A stretch of DNA of 52,000 nt, taken from NCBI GenBank assembly GCA_014529385.2, contig CM043947.1:127784891-127836890 (forward strand), read 5' to 3'. The stretch's first letter is position 1; each line of letters begins with the position of its first letter. This DNA comes from Adiantum capillus-veneris (taxonomy: Eukaryota > Streptophyta > Polypodiopsida > Polypodiales > Pteridaceae). The notes beneath the pieces were generated by a model. The model ran no database searches. It was not told the origin of the DNA and saw only the letters and a program-made list of their open reading frames with translations. Positions 1-10,443 of the stretch are shown here, in pieces. The position numbers were made by a program, and so were the translations under genes.

Positions 1-520
1 ATGGAAAAAAATGAGAAACTTGTAATTTTTCTCATCCCTTGGTCACTACAAGCCTCCAAAGTTGATGGACCAGTGCATTGCATATAAATAAGAGTGGGGA
101 TTTTTGTAAGACATGAGATAAAATGCCCTGTTAACTTCAATGGGTTGGTGACCAAAAAATATGGTTGCTTTTACCTCACTAATTTGTTTTTTGGGCAAAA
201 AAAATAGGTACAAAAAAGTTGCATTTTTGCCATTCTGCGAACCTATCATCAAAGTTTCTATAGTCATGCTCAATACAGATACTATATACATGTTTTCTTA
301 GTTCCCTTTGGGCCTTTGGACCGAAAAGGAGCCATGGATCATGTCAAAAGGATAATGGATCTCTTAGAATTGGAACCTTGGGGGCAATGATAAAGTGCTA
401 AATATAGCAAACATGAAAAAACTGGGTTTAGCATTATGACCTCTAGATACCCATAGAAACTACTCAATATCTAGCCAAGTTTGTAGTCTATGATTAGATA
501 TGGTTACTACCTACAAAATA

Positions 521-560
521 CACACAATTGGTCTAAGAAACACACAATTGGTCTAAGAAA
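521..560. repeat. Perfect 20-bp tandem duplication
   Basis: Two adjacent identical copies (521-540 and 541-560) of a unit beginning CACACAATTGG. No coding context. Probably replication slippage. Confidence 0.9.
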
Positions 561-1140
561 CTAGCAATATTGAGAAAGTTATACTTGCTACTCTAAAATG
601 TATCGTATTCTTCAGCAATCAAAAAACACAACCATCATCATATACTATGCTATATATCATATTAGGTCCCCAAAACTCAAGGAAGATTAGCTTTATGTTA
701 TACATTACACTTACACAATCAAAATTGAATTTGGATATCAAGAAAGCCACCAAAAAAAGCATAAAAGTGCTAATTTTGGGGAAAAAAACAGGAATATGCA
801 ATTCTTGTAAATTGGTCATAACTTTCAATTTTAACACTTAGCTCTCCCTACAAGCATCAAAACATGATCAGAAGTATGATGACTTAACCTCTAGCGATCT
901 AAACCTCACAAACATGAAGTTTAGAGTGGCATAGTTGCCAAAAATTGAAAAAAAAGCCAAAAACAAGACCCGTTTTTTCACACAGTTTAGGTTGTGCACA
1001 AGTAAGGTTAATGGTGAGATCAATACTCCAAAAAAAATGCTAAGTTTTTTTCAAGTCATAAGGCAACTTTGTGGATATATAGCACTTAGAAATTCATTTT
1101 CATACTCTTCAAATAATTCAAGCAAAATGGTCACTTAACA

Positions 1141-1174
1141 GGACACAAAAGTGTCCAAGGACATAAAAGTGTCT
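1141..1174. repeat. Two adjacent short hairpins
   Basis: GGACACAAAAGTGTCC (1141-1156) is a perfect 6-bp stem with an AAAA loop. A near copy, GGACATAAAAGTGTCT, follows 2 bp later. No U-tract or gene nearby points to a terminator. Confidence 0.6.
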
Positions 1175-1467
1175 TGTTACCATTCTAGTGTTAAAAAGAA
1201 AAAATCTTTATCTTTACACAACGGCACCCACATCCATACAATTATATATATATAAAAATAAAACTTTGCCTTAACACACGCTCGCACCTGCGCCGCGGCG
1301 TTCGGACTTCATTAAAAAAGAAAAGAGTAAAAGAAAAAAAAACTTTATCTTTACACACCTGTGCTCGCGTCCATACACATCCGTATCCTCACCCATACCC
1401 AAAAAAAAAGGAACTTTGTCTTTATACACCCGTGCCCATACACACTTGCACCCGCACCTGCGTCCAT

Positions 1468-1469
<2 letters not shown>

Positions 1470-1537
<68 letters not shown>
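1470..1537. repeat. (AT)n microsatellite, about 34 units
   Basis: Uninterrupted alternating AT of about 68 bp. It lies in a C-rich setting of CCCATACACACC-like blocks (about 1260-1610) that recur loosely at about 4490-4530. Open frames through it are low-complexity artefacts. Confidence 0.97.
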
Positions 1538-1542
<5 letters not shown>

Positions 1543-1613
1543 TGCCTATACACACCAGGGCAAGCGCCCATACGCACCCGCACGCGGTGCCCGTGCCCAT
1601 ACACAAAAAAGAG

Positions 1614-1661
1614 AAAATTACCAAAATACCACTGTAATTTGTGGAAATTCACAAAATACCC
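1614..1661 (+). repeat. Left arm of a distant inverted repeat
   Basis: About 48 bp whose reverse complement matches 4427-4475 at roughly 80 percent by eye. The shared core is the complement of GGGTATTTTG..AATTTCCACAAATTA. The arms enclose about 2.8 kb of microsatellite-rich DNA. I found no clear target-site duplication or transposase. Confidence 0.6.
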
Positions 1662-1928
1662 CTCAAATTTCAAAAATTCCTGAAACACCCTCAATAGTTT
1701 GTCACAAATTCCCAAAATGCCCTTCAAATTTTCTAAAATTCCCTAAATATCCTTGGTTGTGAAATTAAATTTCTCCAAAGATTAAAAAATTTGTAGCTTT
1801 TCATAAGAATACTCATTGCTTATCTATACTATAGATAATGGGGGAAGGGATTCCGGCCCCTTCCCCGGCCACGTGGCAAAAGGTGCTTACTCCGACCACT
1901 TCAGGCAAGTGTGCACTGTCGCCTGTGC

Positions 1929-1931
<3 letters not shown>

Positions 1932-1968
<37 letters not shown>
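1932..1968. repeat. (GA)n microsatellite
   Basis: About 18 uninterrupted GA units. It is the first of several purine/pyrimidine dinucleotide tracts between 1.9 and 4.0 kb. Confidence 0.97.
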
Positions 1969-1969
<1 letters not shown>

Positions 1970-2094
1970 CTGCCGATACATTGAATTGAGAGCGAGTCTC
2001 GACTCTCGAGCTACAGGTGAGTGGGGGGCTTGGCAAAGCGAGATATTGCAGCAAGCAGAGATGGGCGCACTTCTTTTTAATCACCAGAGCCATC

Positions 2095-2098
<4 letters not shown>

Positions 2099-2161
<63 letters not shown>
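2099..2161. repeat. (CT)n microsatellite
   Basis: About 31 uninterrupted CT units. The following 500 bp (2162-2700) is richer in GC than its surroundings and has short CA and CT runs, but no coding motif in any frame. Confidence 0.97.
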
Positions 2162-2163
<2 letters not shown>

Positions 2164-2707
2164 GCGGGCGCTTCTCAGCAGGTGGGCCATTACGGCGTGT
2201 TCTTCATAGCTATCCTCATTCTGGGTGTGTTGTTGCAGGGGCTGAGGTGCCTCTCTGATGCGGGCGAGCCTGCAGCATCTTCAAGCCACACACACACGTG
2301 CTCTGTAAGGATTCAGCAGCTGCCAATCGGAGAGATGTGTGTGCATGCGCGCGCTCTGCATAGCTGCCAGCCTACCAGAGTCCAGATGCCTCTCTCTCTC
2401 TCGCGGTACATTGCCGCCCGTGGACAGTGATCTGGGCCAGTCTCTCTCACACATGCACACACCATCGAGTGCCGCTAAGCCCGTCATTGATGGCGCTGTC
2501 AAGCACATGGCATGCCACAACCCGGCGCACGCACACGCACACACAGGGGATGTTGATGGGCAGTGATGGCTGTTGAGGAGAATATGCTCTTCATAGGCTT
2601 GGGCCTTGGAGTGAAGGCGGGCACAAAGCTTGACAGTGCTGAGTGGAGGCAAATCGGCAAGCTGAGATGAGTAGGACAACAGTGACAGTACCTTCCGCAA
2701 GATCTGG

Positions 2708-2709
<2 letters not shown>

Positions 2710-2757
<48 letters not shown>
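2710..2757. repeat. (TC)n microsatellite
   Basis: About 24 uninterrupted TC units. Confidence 0.97.
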
Positions 2758-2759
<2 letters not shown>

Positions 2760-2911
2760 GCACGGACAGTCGTTTTAGCTTTTTTTTTTACTTCATTTTA
2801 TTTTGTACCTATTGTATTAGATCCACCAAGTTGGTGATTGTATTCGTTTGCTCTCATTGGTCATTTTGGCCTTTTGAAGACGGCTAATATAACATTTCAT
2901 TTCATTTCTTA

Positions 2912-2952
<41 letters not shown>

Positions 2953-2953
2953 A
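2912..2953. repeat. Compound (CT)n(CA)n microsatellite
   Basis: About 8 CT units pass directly into about 13 CA units, a compound dinucleotide tract. Confidence 0.95.
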
Positions 2954-3198
2954 TCCACGACTGCACTATTCGGCGTCGAGCTTGCTCAGGCAGCACAAAT
3001 CCCCCTCTCCCTACTTACCTACCTCTCGAACGGTCGGGAAAATGACAAATTCTCTCAGGCTCGCACTTTATACCTTAATGCCCTATGTGGGGCCTCTCAA
3101 CAAGCACCCGCCAATCTGTTGGCCATCGGGCATTTAAGGCATAGCTTGCACACATATTCAGTGCAGGAGGTTCCACCGACTGATCAATAGCCAGTTAT

Positions 3199-3336
3199 AA
3201 AGAGAGAGAGAGAGAGATAGATAGAGAGAGAGAGATGTAAATCAATGGTGGTGTTTTTGGCATGCAATACAAAGTTCAATGTAGATATCGCGAAATACAG
3301 AGCTAAATATGGACAATGTGAATATCCATGTGTGGG

Positions 3337-3372
<36 letters not shown>
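3199..3372. repeat. Two (AG)n tracts
   Basis: An AG tract interrupted by GATA steps (3199-3234) and a second longer tract (3339-3372) flank about 100 bp of unique sequence. Confidence 0.9.
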
Positions 3373-3375
<3 letters not shown>

Positions 3376-3874
3376 CCAAGGAGCAGCAACGTCATGTATC
3401 TGCCTAGCCTTCATAGCGGCGCCATCTAGTTGTGTGAGTCCCAGTGTTCGGGAAAAATGTGTCTCAGCTTAATATCGTGCCGTTTTCAATTTCCAAAATG
3501 CCGGTTGAGTGCAAGGGGAAAAGGAGAAATTTGACCCCAAAATAGATAAAATAGTGTAAAAACTCGAAAAAGTAACCTAATTTTTAAAATTTTGCTCTTG
3601 GCAAATTAAAGGAAGTAATTTTGTATATTTGAAAAAATGATTTTTCTCAAACACTCTTAGGGACTACCAATCCGATACCCTCCTCCACTCCTTCCATAAT
3701 GCCCACAATGGCCAACCTATGGGCATATGCCGCAATCGATGCATTCCAAGGTACGATGCCCAAGAGGAAAGTTGTTTTAGCAGATCCGAAGCAATGGTAG
3801 ATCCCAAAATACCAAAATGGTCCTTGCTTCTACAATTCACAGAATCGCCCATGCCAGATCAAGATCACCCCTAT

Positions 3875-3942
<68 letters not shown>
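3875..3942. repeat. Compound (TG)n(AG)n microsatellite
   Basis: About 12 TG units run straight into about 22 AG units. Open frames through it translate only to Cys-Val and Arg-Glu runs and are artefacts. Confidence 0.95.
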
Positions 3943-3944
<2 letters not shown>

Positions 3945-4426
3945 CAGGTGGACTCTGAAGTCTAGTGTGATGCCTGAATGCCGCGTATGTAGTCTAAAGA
4001 AATCACTGATCTCCCTCTATGAGTGTCTCCTACTGTATGTTCTCCTAGAGAGGCTCTCCCTATGTCTGCGTAGCTCCATTAAAAATAGTCCAATGCATCT
4101 TTGATCCTGGTATCTCATGATTTTGGCAAGTGGTCCAAAACCCTCTTTGAATAGGCAATGAAAGAAAGGGGTTAGAGGGTAAGAGGGGCCATGCCGTCGC
4201 CGAAGGCGGCGCCGTTTTATACTAGTCAATATAAGATGCTAAATCCAAAATTTGAGTTGATTATGTAGGCTTTGGAGATGAATTGGTTCATTATCTTTAG
4301 ACATAATTGCCTTTTTTTGCGAGGTAATTTGTGGCAAATTACATATTAAGCATGCAAAAACGGATCTCAATTATAGAAAAGGAATAAAGATTAAAAATCT
4401 TGAACAATCCAACCAAAATAGATACA

Positions 4427-4475
4427 GGGTATTTTGGAAATTTCCACAAATTAGAGGGGTATTTTAGTAATTTTT
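4427..4475 (-). repeat. Right arm of a distant inverted repeat
   Basis: Partner of 1614-1661 in opposite orientation. The match stops abruptly on the inner side. On the outer side both arms adjoin CCCATACAC-like blocks, but these lie in the same, not inverted, orientation. Confidence 0.6.
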
Positions 4476-5390
4476 CCAAAAGAAATGCTTTACCCATACA
4501 CACCCGCGCCCTGCGCCCATGCCTATCCCCTTCCCTCTAAACTTTTAAAACCCAGCTTTGATTAAGGTTCTAACTTTGACTTTTGAACTAGAGTGAAAAC
4601 TTTTAGTTTTAAACAGATGGAGGAAGCTTTTTAACTAAAGTTAAGGATTTTAGGTTGAAGAGCTAAAAGAAGCATTTTAAAATGGATGGTTTGTGAGATT
4701 TTTTTCCCCTCGCTCACACTCACACTGTAAAACCCCGAGCGAGGAGGAACAACTAAGGGCATGGTGACACTACCACAAGGGAAAGCAAGCGTGCACACGC
4801 GTTCGTAATAATACACAAAAATATAACCCCCTCATAAAATTCAAAAAACATAAAAAATGGGTAAGGACAATATCGGATTGGGACCATTGAAAATATAAAG
4901 GGACCCCTTGTTGACATAGAGTGAAAAATTAGAGGTGGTTCACGTGCGACATTGTGAATTAAGCTTGTATCCATGTGAATTTAACCAAATGGGATCAGAA
5001 TTCAACCAAATCTGAAACGAGGTATTTTCACACAGTCATACACACATACAACAAGAATACCCTTTCTAGGTCACGTTCACGTACCAAAGAGTTTTTTTGA
5101 CCCTAGGATCTAAATGAACGACCTAAACGCACAAAAATTGATTGAGATTGAATAGCCTTATAAGCCTTGTCTAGTCAAACCACTTGGACCAAAAAGGCTC
5201 TTTAAGTAAGAGGTAATGTGTATGTACTTATTGTTTACAACACCTTTTTGCACACACTTTCTCTCTCTCTCACACACACACACACACATACACACACACA
5301 CGTGCACACACTCAGGACCTACTTTGAGTTAAAACACACACTTTTTGTGTAAATAAACCTCGTATAGTATAGACCTTATCCAATGAAAAG
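4476..5390. other. Intergenic stretch, no gene seen
   Basis: No frame carries a recognisable motif. It ends in a compound (CT)n(CA)n tract at 5260-5301. Confidence 0.5.
5260..5301. repeat. Compound (CT)n(CA)n microsatellite
   Basis: Six CT units followed by an imperfect CA run with one TACA interruption. Confidence 0.9.
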
Positions 5391-5690
5391 CTTGTAATGT
5401 CTATGCCAATACTTAGAGCCATGAGAACCCCTTACATAACACTCACAAATCGTGTGTACACCCTGGTTGGTTTCACAGATCGATCACCTACACTCCAACA
5501 AAACTACAATGCGGATAAATGGGGTATTCAAGGCCACAAGGACAAAAATTGCCCACCAAACCTGGACTTTTGTCCTGTCTCCAATGCCGCCAATAGCTTT
5601 GAATCAACCCTCACTTCTAAACCACAGAAGACTCTTCCAATGAAGCATAATATCGGCGGCGGCCAAATCTTGATAGAATTCAAGAGTCAA

Positions 5691-6392
5691 TCAAAAAGGG
5701 AACCGAGGTGCAAAAACATACATGAGTATATAGAAACCACCCCCCAATATGACATGCAGGGTCATCAAATATTCGCGGCTTATTACCTGCAAGATTTGGA
5801 AGAACTCATGCATGTTTACCGTGTGACAACTATAGGAAGGGGGCAAACCCAAGATTTTACGTATCGGCAACAAGGAATAGCAGGCTATGATTATCAATGA
5901 CAGTCGCTCTTGCATTATGATTTGATTTAGGCAATCCCCAAGTATCTGCTTATATATTGGATATGTGGTGGCAGTTTTCATATGCTCCCTCAAAGCATCC
6001 CATGACACTGGGTAGGTGTATTTTGTGACTTTATCATGGAGAGCTTGTATCTTGACATCGTACTCCCAATTGACAGTGTGAAAAACTCTCCCATCGATAT
6101 GTGTGTTTCTCTCAATCTTAGCCTTTCCCTTATCTGCAATAGTTTTAGCTTTAGCCTGGCGCTCGATCAATCTCTGTTGACCTTGCAAGGTGGCTTCTAC
6201 TTCCAATTGGCGGGCTAATTGGAGAGCTTCCTCTATTTGATGTATCTCTTCATGAGTCATGCCATTGTTAGCCAGCAATGCCTCTTCTTCCATGGATTGT
6301 GAGGGTACAGTGATCTCCACATGGGGAGGTTCACTTGTCCTTATTTGAGCCATCTGATAGGTTTTGTAGCTTGTAAATTGGTCGGGATACAT
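5691..6392 (-). CDS. Unrecognised 233-codon ORF, possibly retroelement-derived
   Basis: The longest open frame in the first 8 kb outside the gypsy pseudogene. I do not recognise the protein. The N-terminal half (about residues 30-95) is rich in Glu, Gln, Ala and Leu and looks like one long helix or coiled coil, ending in a Lys-rich stretch (KAKTIADKGKAKIE). The middle contains YPVSWDALREHMKTATTYP. The last 60 residues are hydrophobic and may be out of frame. A 167-codon frame on the plus strand (5397-5900) overlaps its 3' end, and I could not decide between them. It lies downstream of the gypsy pol remnant on the same strand, so it could be a 3' accessory frame of that element or a separate fragment. 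A function is not claimed. Confidence 0.3.
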   Translation of the reverse strand: MYPDQFTSYKTYQMAQIRTSEPPHVEITVPSQSMEEEALLANNGMTHEEIHQIEEALQLARQLEVEATLQGQQRLIERQAKAKTIADKGKAKIERNTHIDGRVFHTVNWEYDVKIQALHDKVTKYTYPVSWDALREHMKTATTYPIYKQILGDCLNQIIMQERLSLIIIACYSLLPIRKILGLPPSYSCHTVNMHEFFQILQVISREYLMTLHVILGGGFYILMYVFAPRFPF

Positions 6393-6915
6393 AATTAAGG
6401 TGGAGATTGCAGGAAAGAATGCTTTAGCGATAAGGACGTTGGGTGTTGTGTCAAGAGTTCTCAGGATAGTTTGAGATTTCGAAGTTGGGATTCATCTTTC
6501 CTCTGAGTTTAAACTATAGCATATGATGAGAAGGTTATTAGAATTGAGGTTTGACTGTCTACCGGCTGATTGCTTTTTTTCTCTTTTGGCTGACAGACGA
6601 GGGAGCCTAGGAGCTGGACTTGTATGGATCTCTACATATTTGCTACTGCTTACAAGATCACATGGGACTACTATTACACAGCCTGCAACCATACATTGAA
6701 ATTTGATCAGTGGGAGCAAGGAGAGCTTGACGATGTATGTGTTTTTTTCTTTTCCTTTTAGCAGTAAGTGCCAATATTAACATACCTGAGTTGTTTTTGC
6801 TACAGCGTTGGTCTTTCCATTGTGTTTGAAGAAAAGTTTTGTCTCTATCGCTTGCCTTTCAATCATACGAGCTAGGTGATGTCCTATGGTAAGTATGCTA
6901 GGTTGTGGTGGTACT

Positions 6916-7229
6916 AGTCGGTAACACGGCAACCATAGTATCATTACAATGATGTCACCTTCCCTTCCCTTTATTAAATGTGGGCATAAGGTCGGTAACA
7001 CGGCTAATTTATGTCTGTATCCAATTTCTATTCCCTTAGATTTGAGCGGCACCCTGTTGGTCATTCACTATTGCATGTTGTTTTTTTTTTTGCATATTGC
7101 GGTATTTGGTCGGTAATGCAATAAAAAAAATGTCGTAAATTGTTTGGTTTGCCGATAAGGTGACTTTTAAATTGTATTGCTTTTTAAGTATATGATCCAC
7201 ATGTTACTTGGTCGATACCACGGTCATAG
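6916..7229. repeat. Four dispersed copies of a GGTCGGTAACACGG-like motif
   Basis: The motif occurs at 6916-6930, 6990-7005, 7108-7119 (ending AATGC) and 7210-7229 (GGTCGATACCACGG), all in the same direction and about 75-120 bp apart. Surrounding DNA is AT-rich and non-coding. It may be part of an old LTR or a subterminal repeat of a lost element. Confidence 0.55.
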
Positions 7230-7379
7230 TATATCTTGGATTATACTTCAATTCATATTGTCTTTATTTTTCATTGCGTCTCTCTCAAATTCTAAACTAG
7301 TTCTTTGTGACTTTTAATCCAATTTTAAAATTAGGGATTTAATATTCACGTGATCACAAGATTTTTTGATAATAACACA

Positions 7380-9190
7380 TGTGAACAAGTTATTCACATA
7401 TTTTCATGTTACCGTACACAAAATAACAGGTCGCTTGCCGTTGAACATCTGCTTGCTGTTTCCATTTTCTTTCCACATATATATAGTAGTCTGTGGCAAC
7501 AATAATGCCTTGAGCCCTTGTTTTGTGTGCATGTGGGTTAATGGGACTGACGAAGTCAATAACCCATTTTGCAAAAGTTCATGCTCCCATCATAGGTCTT
7601 AATGGCATCTTGTCTCTGCGAATAGATATCATTATCCTCTAGTATTTGTCTTGCAGTGCTTGACAAACTCAATGGCATCTTGAAATAGTGTAGGACTTCA
7701 TAATCTTGCCATCATGATTGCTTTTGCATTCGTGTCATCAAAAAAATTTCCTCCAGATAATCTTGAATGAGCTTGTTCAAGTACCTTGACATATTCAGCT
7801 TTTGTGATGCACAACTGTAGTTGTTTGTCCTTTCCTCTCTTGTGGAGTTGGTTAGCAATGAGTTCATACTGTTTTGACTCAAGCTCAATATCCTTCCATC
7901 GAGCTTTACTTACTTGTTTGGGTAGCGTGCGTTGCTCAAGGTATTATACAATGTATCTTCTCCAATTTGGGGCAATCAAAACGTTCAAAAGAGTTGCATG
8001 AGGTCGAGATGGTCTAGCCTTGCATGCTACACATGTTTGTACAAAGTCATGGACTTCAGATTTCATTGTTGGCCACCACACACCTTCCCATAGTACTCTT
8101 CTTAAAGTTTGATCCCTCCTATTGTTATGTGAGCACTAGTCATGTACAACGACTTCTCTAGATGCTCGCAAATGAGTGCTTGTTTGTCTATGATTAGAAG
8201 AGGAATGTCAAGCTATCCTATGGTCATCAATGGCACGTAGTTTTCCCTCCATCTAGGAACCATTTCAAGGTTGAAGAGATAGGCATATGACGAGTCCTCT
8301 TCAACACCAATCGGTGCTTCTCCATTTATTAGGTAAGACAAGTGGTGTACACTCTGATGCATCGTTCCCTTCTTCACCACCACTATGAAATCAAATTCTA
8401 GCAAGATGATGAACCATCTTACAATACGTCCTGTGCTGCATGGTTTATTCACCAAGCACAACAATTCTTGATGATCTGTGAAGAACACAAATTGATTGGC
8501 TAGGAGATAGTGACTTAATTTCTTGATTGCGTATATCATGCCTAGCCCTTCTCTTTCTATTGTTGTGTAATTTTTTTTTGCTATGTTTAGGTGTCTACTA
8601 GCATATGAGATGGGAAAATCCAAGTTTTTATTGCCTGGTTGTGCTAGTATGGCTCCTATAGCGAAGTTCCATGTGTCAATATGGACATGGAAGATTACAT
8701 TCCAATCTGGAGACTTGAGGATAGGTGTAGAAGTAAGACATGCATTCAATTTATTGAATGACTCTTTGCACTCTTCTGTCCTTATGAAAATAGTGATCAA
8801 CCCATAAAGAGGCCGGGCTATTATGGCATACATGTAGATAAATCGATGATAATATGGACGATGTCCCATAAATCCTTGAACCTGTTTAGCATTTCTTGGT
8901 CTTGGCAACTCAACTATGACCTTGATCTTTGTATAATCAATTGAAATGCCATTTTTTGACACTATATGTCCTAAAATTTTACCTTGCCGTACCATGAATA
9001 CACATTTTTTGGGATAAAGCAAATTCTATACACTCTGCATTTCTCCAAGATGAGCTTTAAATTTTTTATCGACGTGTTGATCTCTTGTGCCTGAATAGAT
9101 ACACAAATAATCCATGTATACCTCAAGGAAGTCCCTAAGATATTCTTTGAATGCATGGCTCATTAGCCTTATGCTATAACTGTGGAGGAA
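7380..9190 (-). pseudogene. Ty3/gypsy pol remnant (RT, RNase H, integrase), gypsy-2
   Basis: A broken gypsy polyprotein. The reverse transcriptase palm lies at about 9190-8870, with LMSHAFKEYLRDFLEVYMD at the active site, where YMDD has become YMDY. RNase H follows in an open frame (8213-9022) with FAIGAILAQPG, YTTIEREGLGMIYAIKKL and FFTDHQELL. Two integrase zinc-binding-like modules come next: one at about 8140-8010 (VLWEGVWWPTMKSEVHDF then CVAC) and one at about 7830-7650 (VLEQAHSRLSGGNF, with the second His as Asn and the last Cys missing). The integrase core starts at about 7600 (FAKWVIDFVSPI, then IIVATDYY) and fades near 7380. Frameshifts and stops separate the pieces. No LTR, gag or protease remains. 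The 5' edge abuts a copia scrap at 9195. Confidence 0.85.
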
Positions 9191-9194
9191 TATG

Positions 9195-9240
9195 TCTATC
9201 ATCCACAAATTTGACTACAAGTCTAAGTATAGCAAGTGAA
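9195..9240 (-). repeat. 46-bp scrap of copia-1-family protease region
   Basis: This stretch matches 21302-21346 in the protease region of copia-1 with only a few substitutions, and homology ends sharply on both sides. It sits between the gypsy-2 RT remnant and an LTR-like sequence of another copia. Probably a deletion or template-switch relic. Confidence 0.6.
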
Positions 9241-9244
9241 GGAG

Positions 9245-9502
9245 AAGAGCTGAGAGCATACCGGAAGGGGAAGAGGAATATGCACACACATTCACACCAC
9301 CATAGCTACACACACTCACAGCTTGGAGGGGGAGATCCAACACACAGTACCCCCTATCTTCTTCTCTATACAATATGCACTAAAGCACAATACACTATAG
9401 ACTTAGTGTTAGTGGCTCACACAAGTGTATAAATGTACACTTAGGGTTAGTAGCAATCAATGATGGGTGACCCGGCCACATAGCCATTAAACCTAACGTT
9501 CT
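9245..9502 (-). repeat. Probable 3' LTR and polypurine tract of a degraded copia
   Basis: On the minus strand, just past the end of the RNase H frame, is CAAGTGGGAGAA, the purine-rich tract typical of plant copia elements. About 250 bp without coding sequence follow, with a TATAGAGAAG motif. No second LTR copy is present, so the limits are tentative. Confidence 0.4.
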
Positions 9503-9579
9503 CCCACTTGATGGCCAATGTGGCAAACCCGAAGAATGGAAGAGTACCACTCTTAACCCGATGCCCATCAACTCATGAC

Positions 9580-10054
9580 ATTGATAAAACGGATGGCTAG
9601 AGAGACTCTTAGTGAGTGCATACACCGTGTTCTCTGACATAGGAATCTTCACTAAATCAAGGCTCTTGTTTGCCAGGAATTCACGACTGAACTGGTAATG
9701 CACATCAATGCATTTTGTTCTGGAATGAAACACTGGATTCTTAGCCAAAGCAATAGCACTCTGACTGTCACAATGAAGAACTAGTGTACATTGCTCCAAT
9801 CCAAAATCCTTCACTAGGCAAGCAAGCCAAAAAGATTCTTTGTACGCCTCACTCAATGCAACATTATTTGCCTCTATAGTGGAAATGGATGTACAATCTT
9901 GAAGAACTGATCTCCAAGAAATAGAAGAACCAGCAAATGTGTAAATCCAACATGTTGTTGATTTATGACTGTCAACACAACCTGCATAGTCACTGTCTAA
10001 AAATCCATTAATGAATAACTCTCCACAACCATAGCTTACCTTATATGCCAACAC
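9580..10054 (-). pseudogene. Ty1/copia RNase H fragment
   Basis: The frame shows GFLDSDYAGCVDSHKSTT, GSSISWRSVLQDCTSIST, IEANNVALSEAYKE (normally EAEY), LHCDSQSAIALAKNPVFHSR and the C-terminal SLDLVKIPMSENT. This is the RNase H end of a copia polyprotein. Nothing upstream (RT, integrase, gag) survives. The family differs from copia-1. Its 5' edge meets another copia fragment in opposite orientation at about 10,045. Confidence 0.85.
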
Positions 10055-10151
10055 ATGACAATCTTGCAGATGTTTTCACAAAGGCATTGTTTTGTGAGAA
10101 GCTCAAAGCATTCCACAAAGAGTTGGGCTTACTTCCATTTGTGGAGTGATC
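10045..10151 (+). pseudogene. C-terminal tail of a copia-1-family polyprotein
   Basis: Plus-strand frames give NLADVFTKAL, EKLKAFHKELGLLPFVE and a stop. This matches the C-terminus of copia-1 (NLADLFTKAL..KALGLLPFVD). Only about 33 codons remain. An LTR of the same family follows at 10,213. Confidence 0.85.
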
Positions 10152-10212
10152 ATGTCCTTAGGACATGACACTTTCCTATCTCTATGTGTCAGCTCTTGTT
10201 CACCACATCACT

Positions 10213-10443
10213 CACTACCATATACATATGGTAGTGATGTGTGTGAACACACTTATTAGGACCGTTGAGGCTTTTTTTCCCATACTAGGAGGTTTTTTCC
10301 CATGCATTATATATGACCATCACTCTAGGGCTATCTTATTTTTTTTCCATTGAACACTAGATAATACACTCTTTGTTGTGTTCCTTGAGCTTCCTTCATC
10401 TTCTCTAAGTTGTGTGTGTTTTCTTGAAACCCTAATTATAACA
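10213..10443 (+). repeat. Solo 3' LTR of a diverged copia-1-family element
   Basis: Aligns end to end with the reverse complement of the 227-bp LTRs at 18,081 and 23,032, sharing TACCATATACAT, GTGTGTGAACACAC, CACTCTAGGGCTATCT and the CCCTAATT..AACA end. Many substitutions and small indels make it the oldest LTR of this family here. Confidence 0.85.

Larger units (their letters stand above)
1..1260. other. AT-rich intergenic stretch without a recognisable gene
   Basis: The open frames here are short, AT-driven and overlap on both strands. None shows a domain motif. The only structures seen are a 20-bp tandem duplication (521-560) and a pair of small hairpins (1141-1174), listed separately. 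Confidence 0.6.

Noticed and set aside
1271-1762. Open frames of 80-133 codons through the (AT)n tract
   Set aside because: They consist mainly of Tyr-Ile or Ile-Tyr runs from the microsatellite and exist on both strands.
1838-1866. GGGGAAGG..CCTTCCCC hairpin as a terminator or small RNA
   Set aside because: Short stem next to low-complexity DNA without a transcribed gene; too little evidence.
1887-2837. Several 60-160 codon frames with Ser-Leu or Arg-Glu runs
   Set aside because: Translations of (CT)n and (GA)n tracts; flanking parts show no domain and the frames overlap on both strands.
6916-7229. Possible CRISPR-like array of regularly spaced repeats
   Set aside because: Only four imperfect copies, irregular spacing, plant nuclear context and no cas genes.
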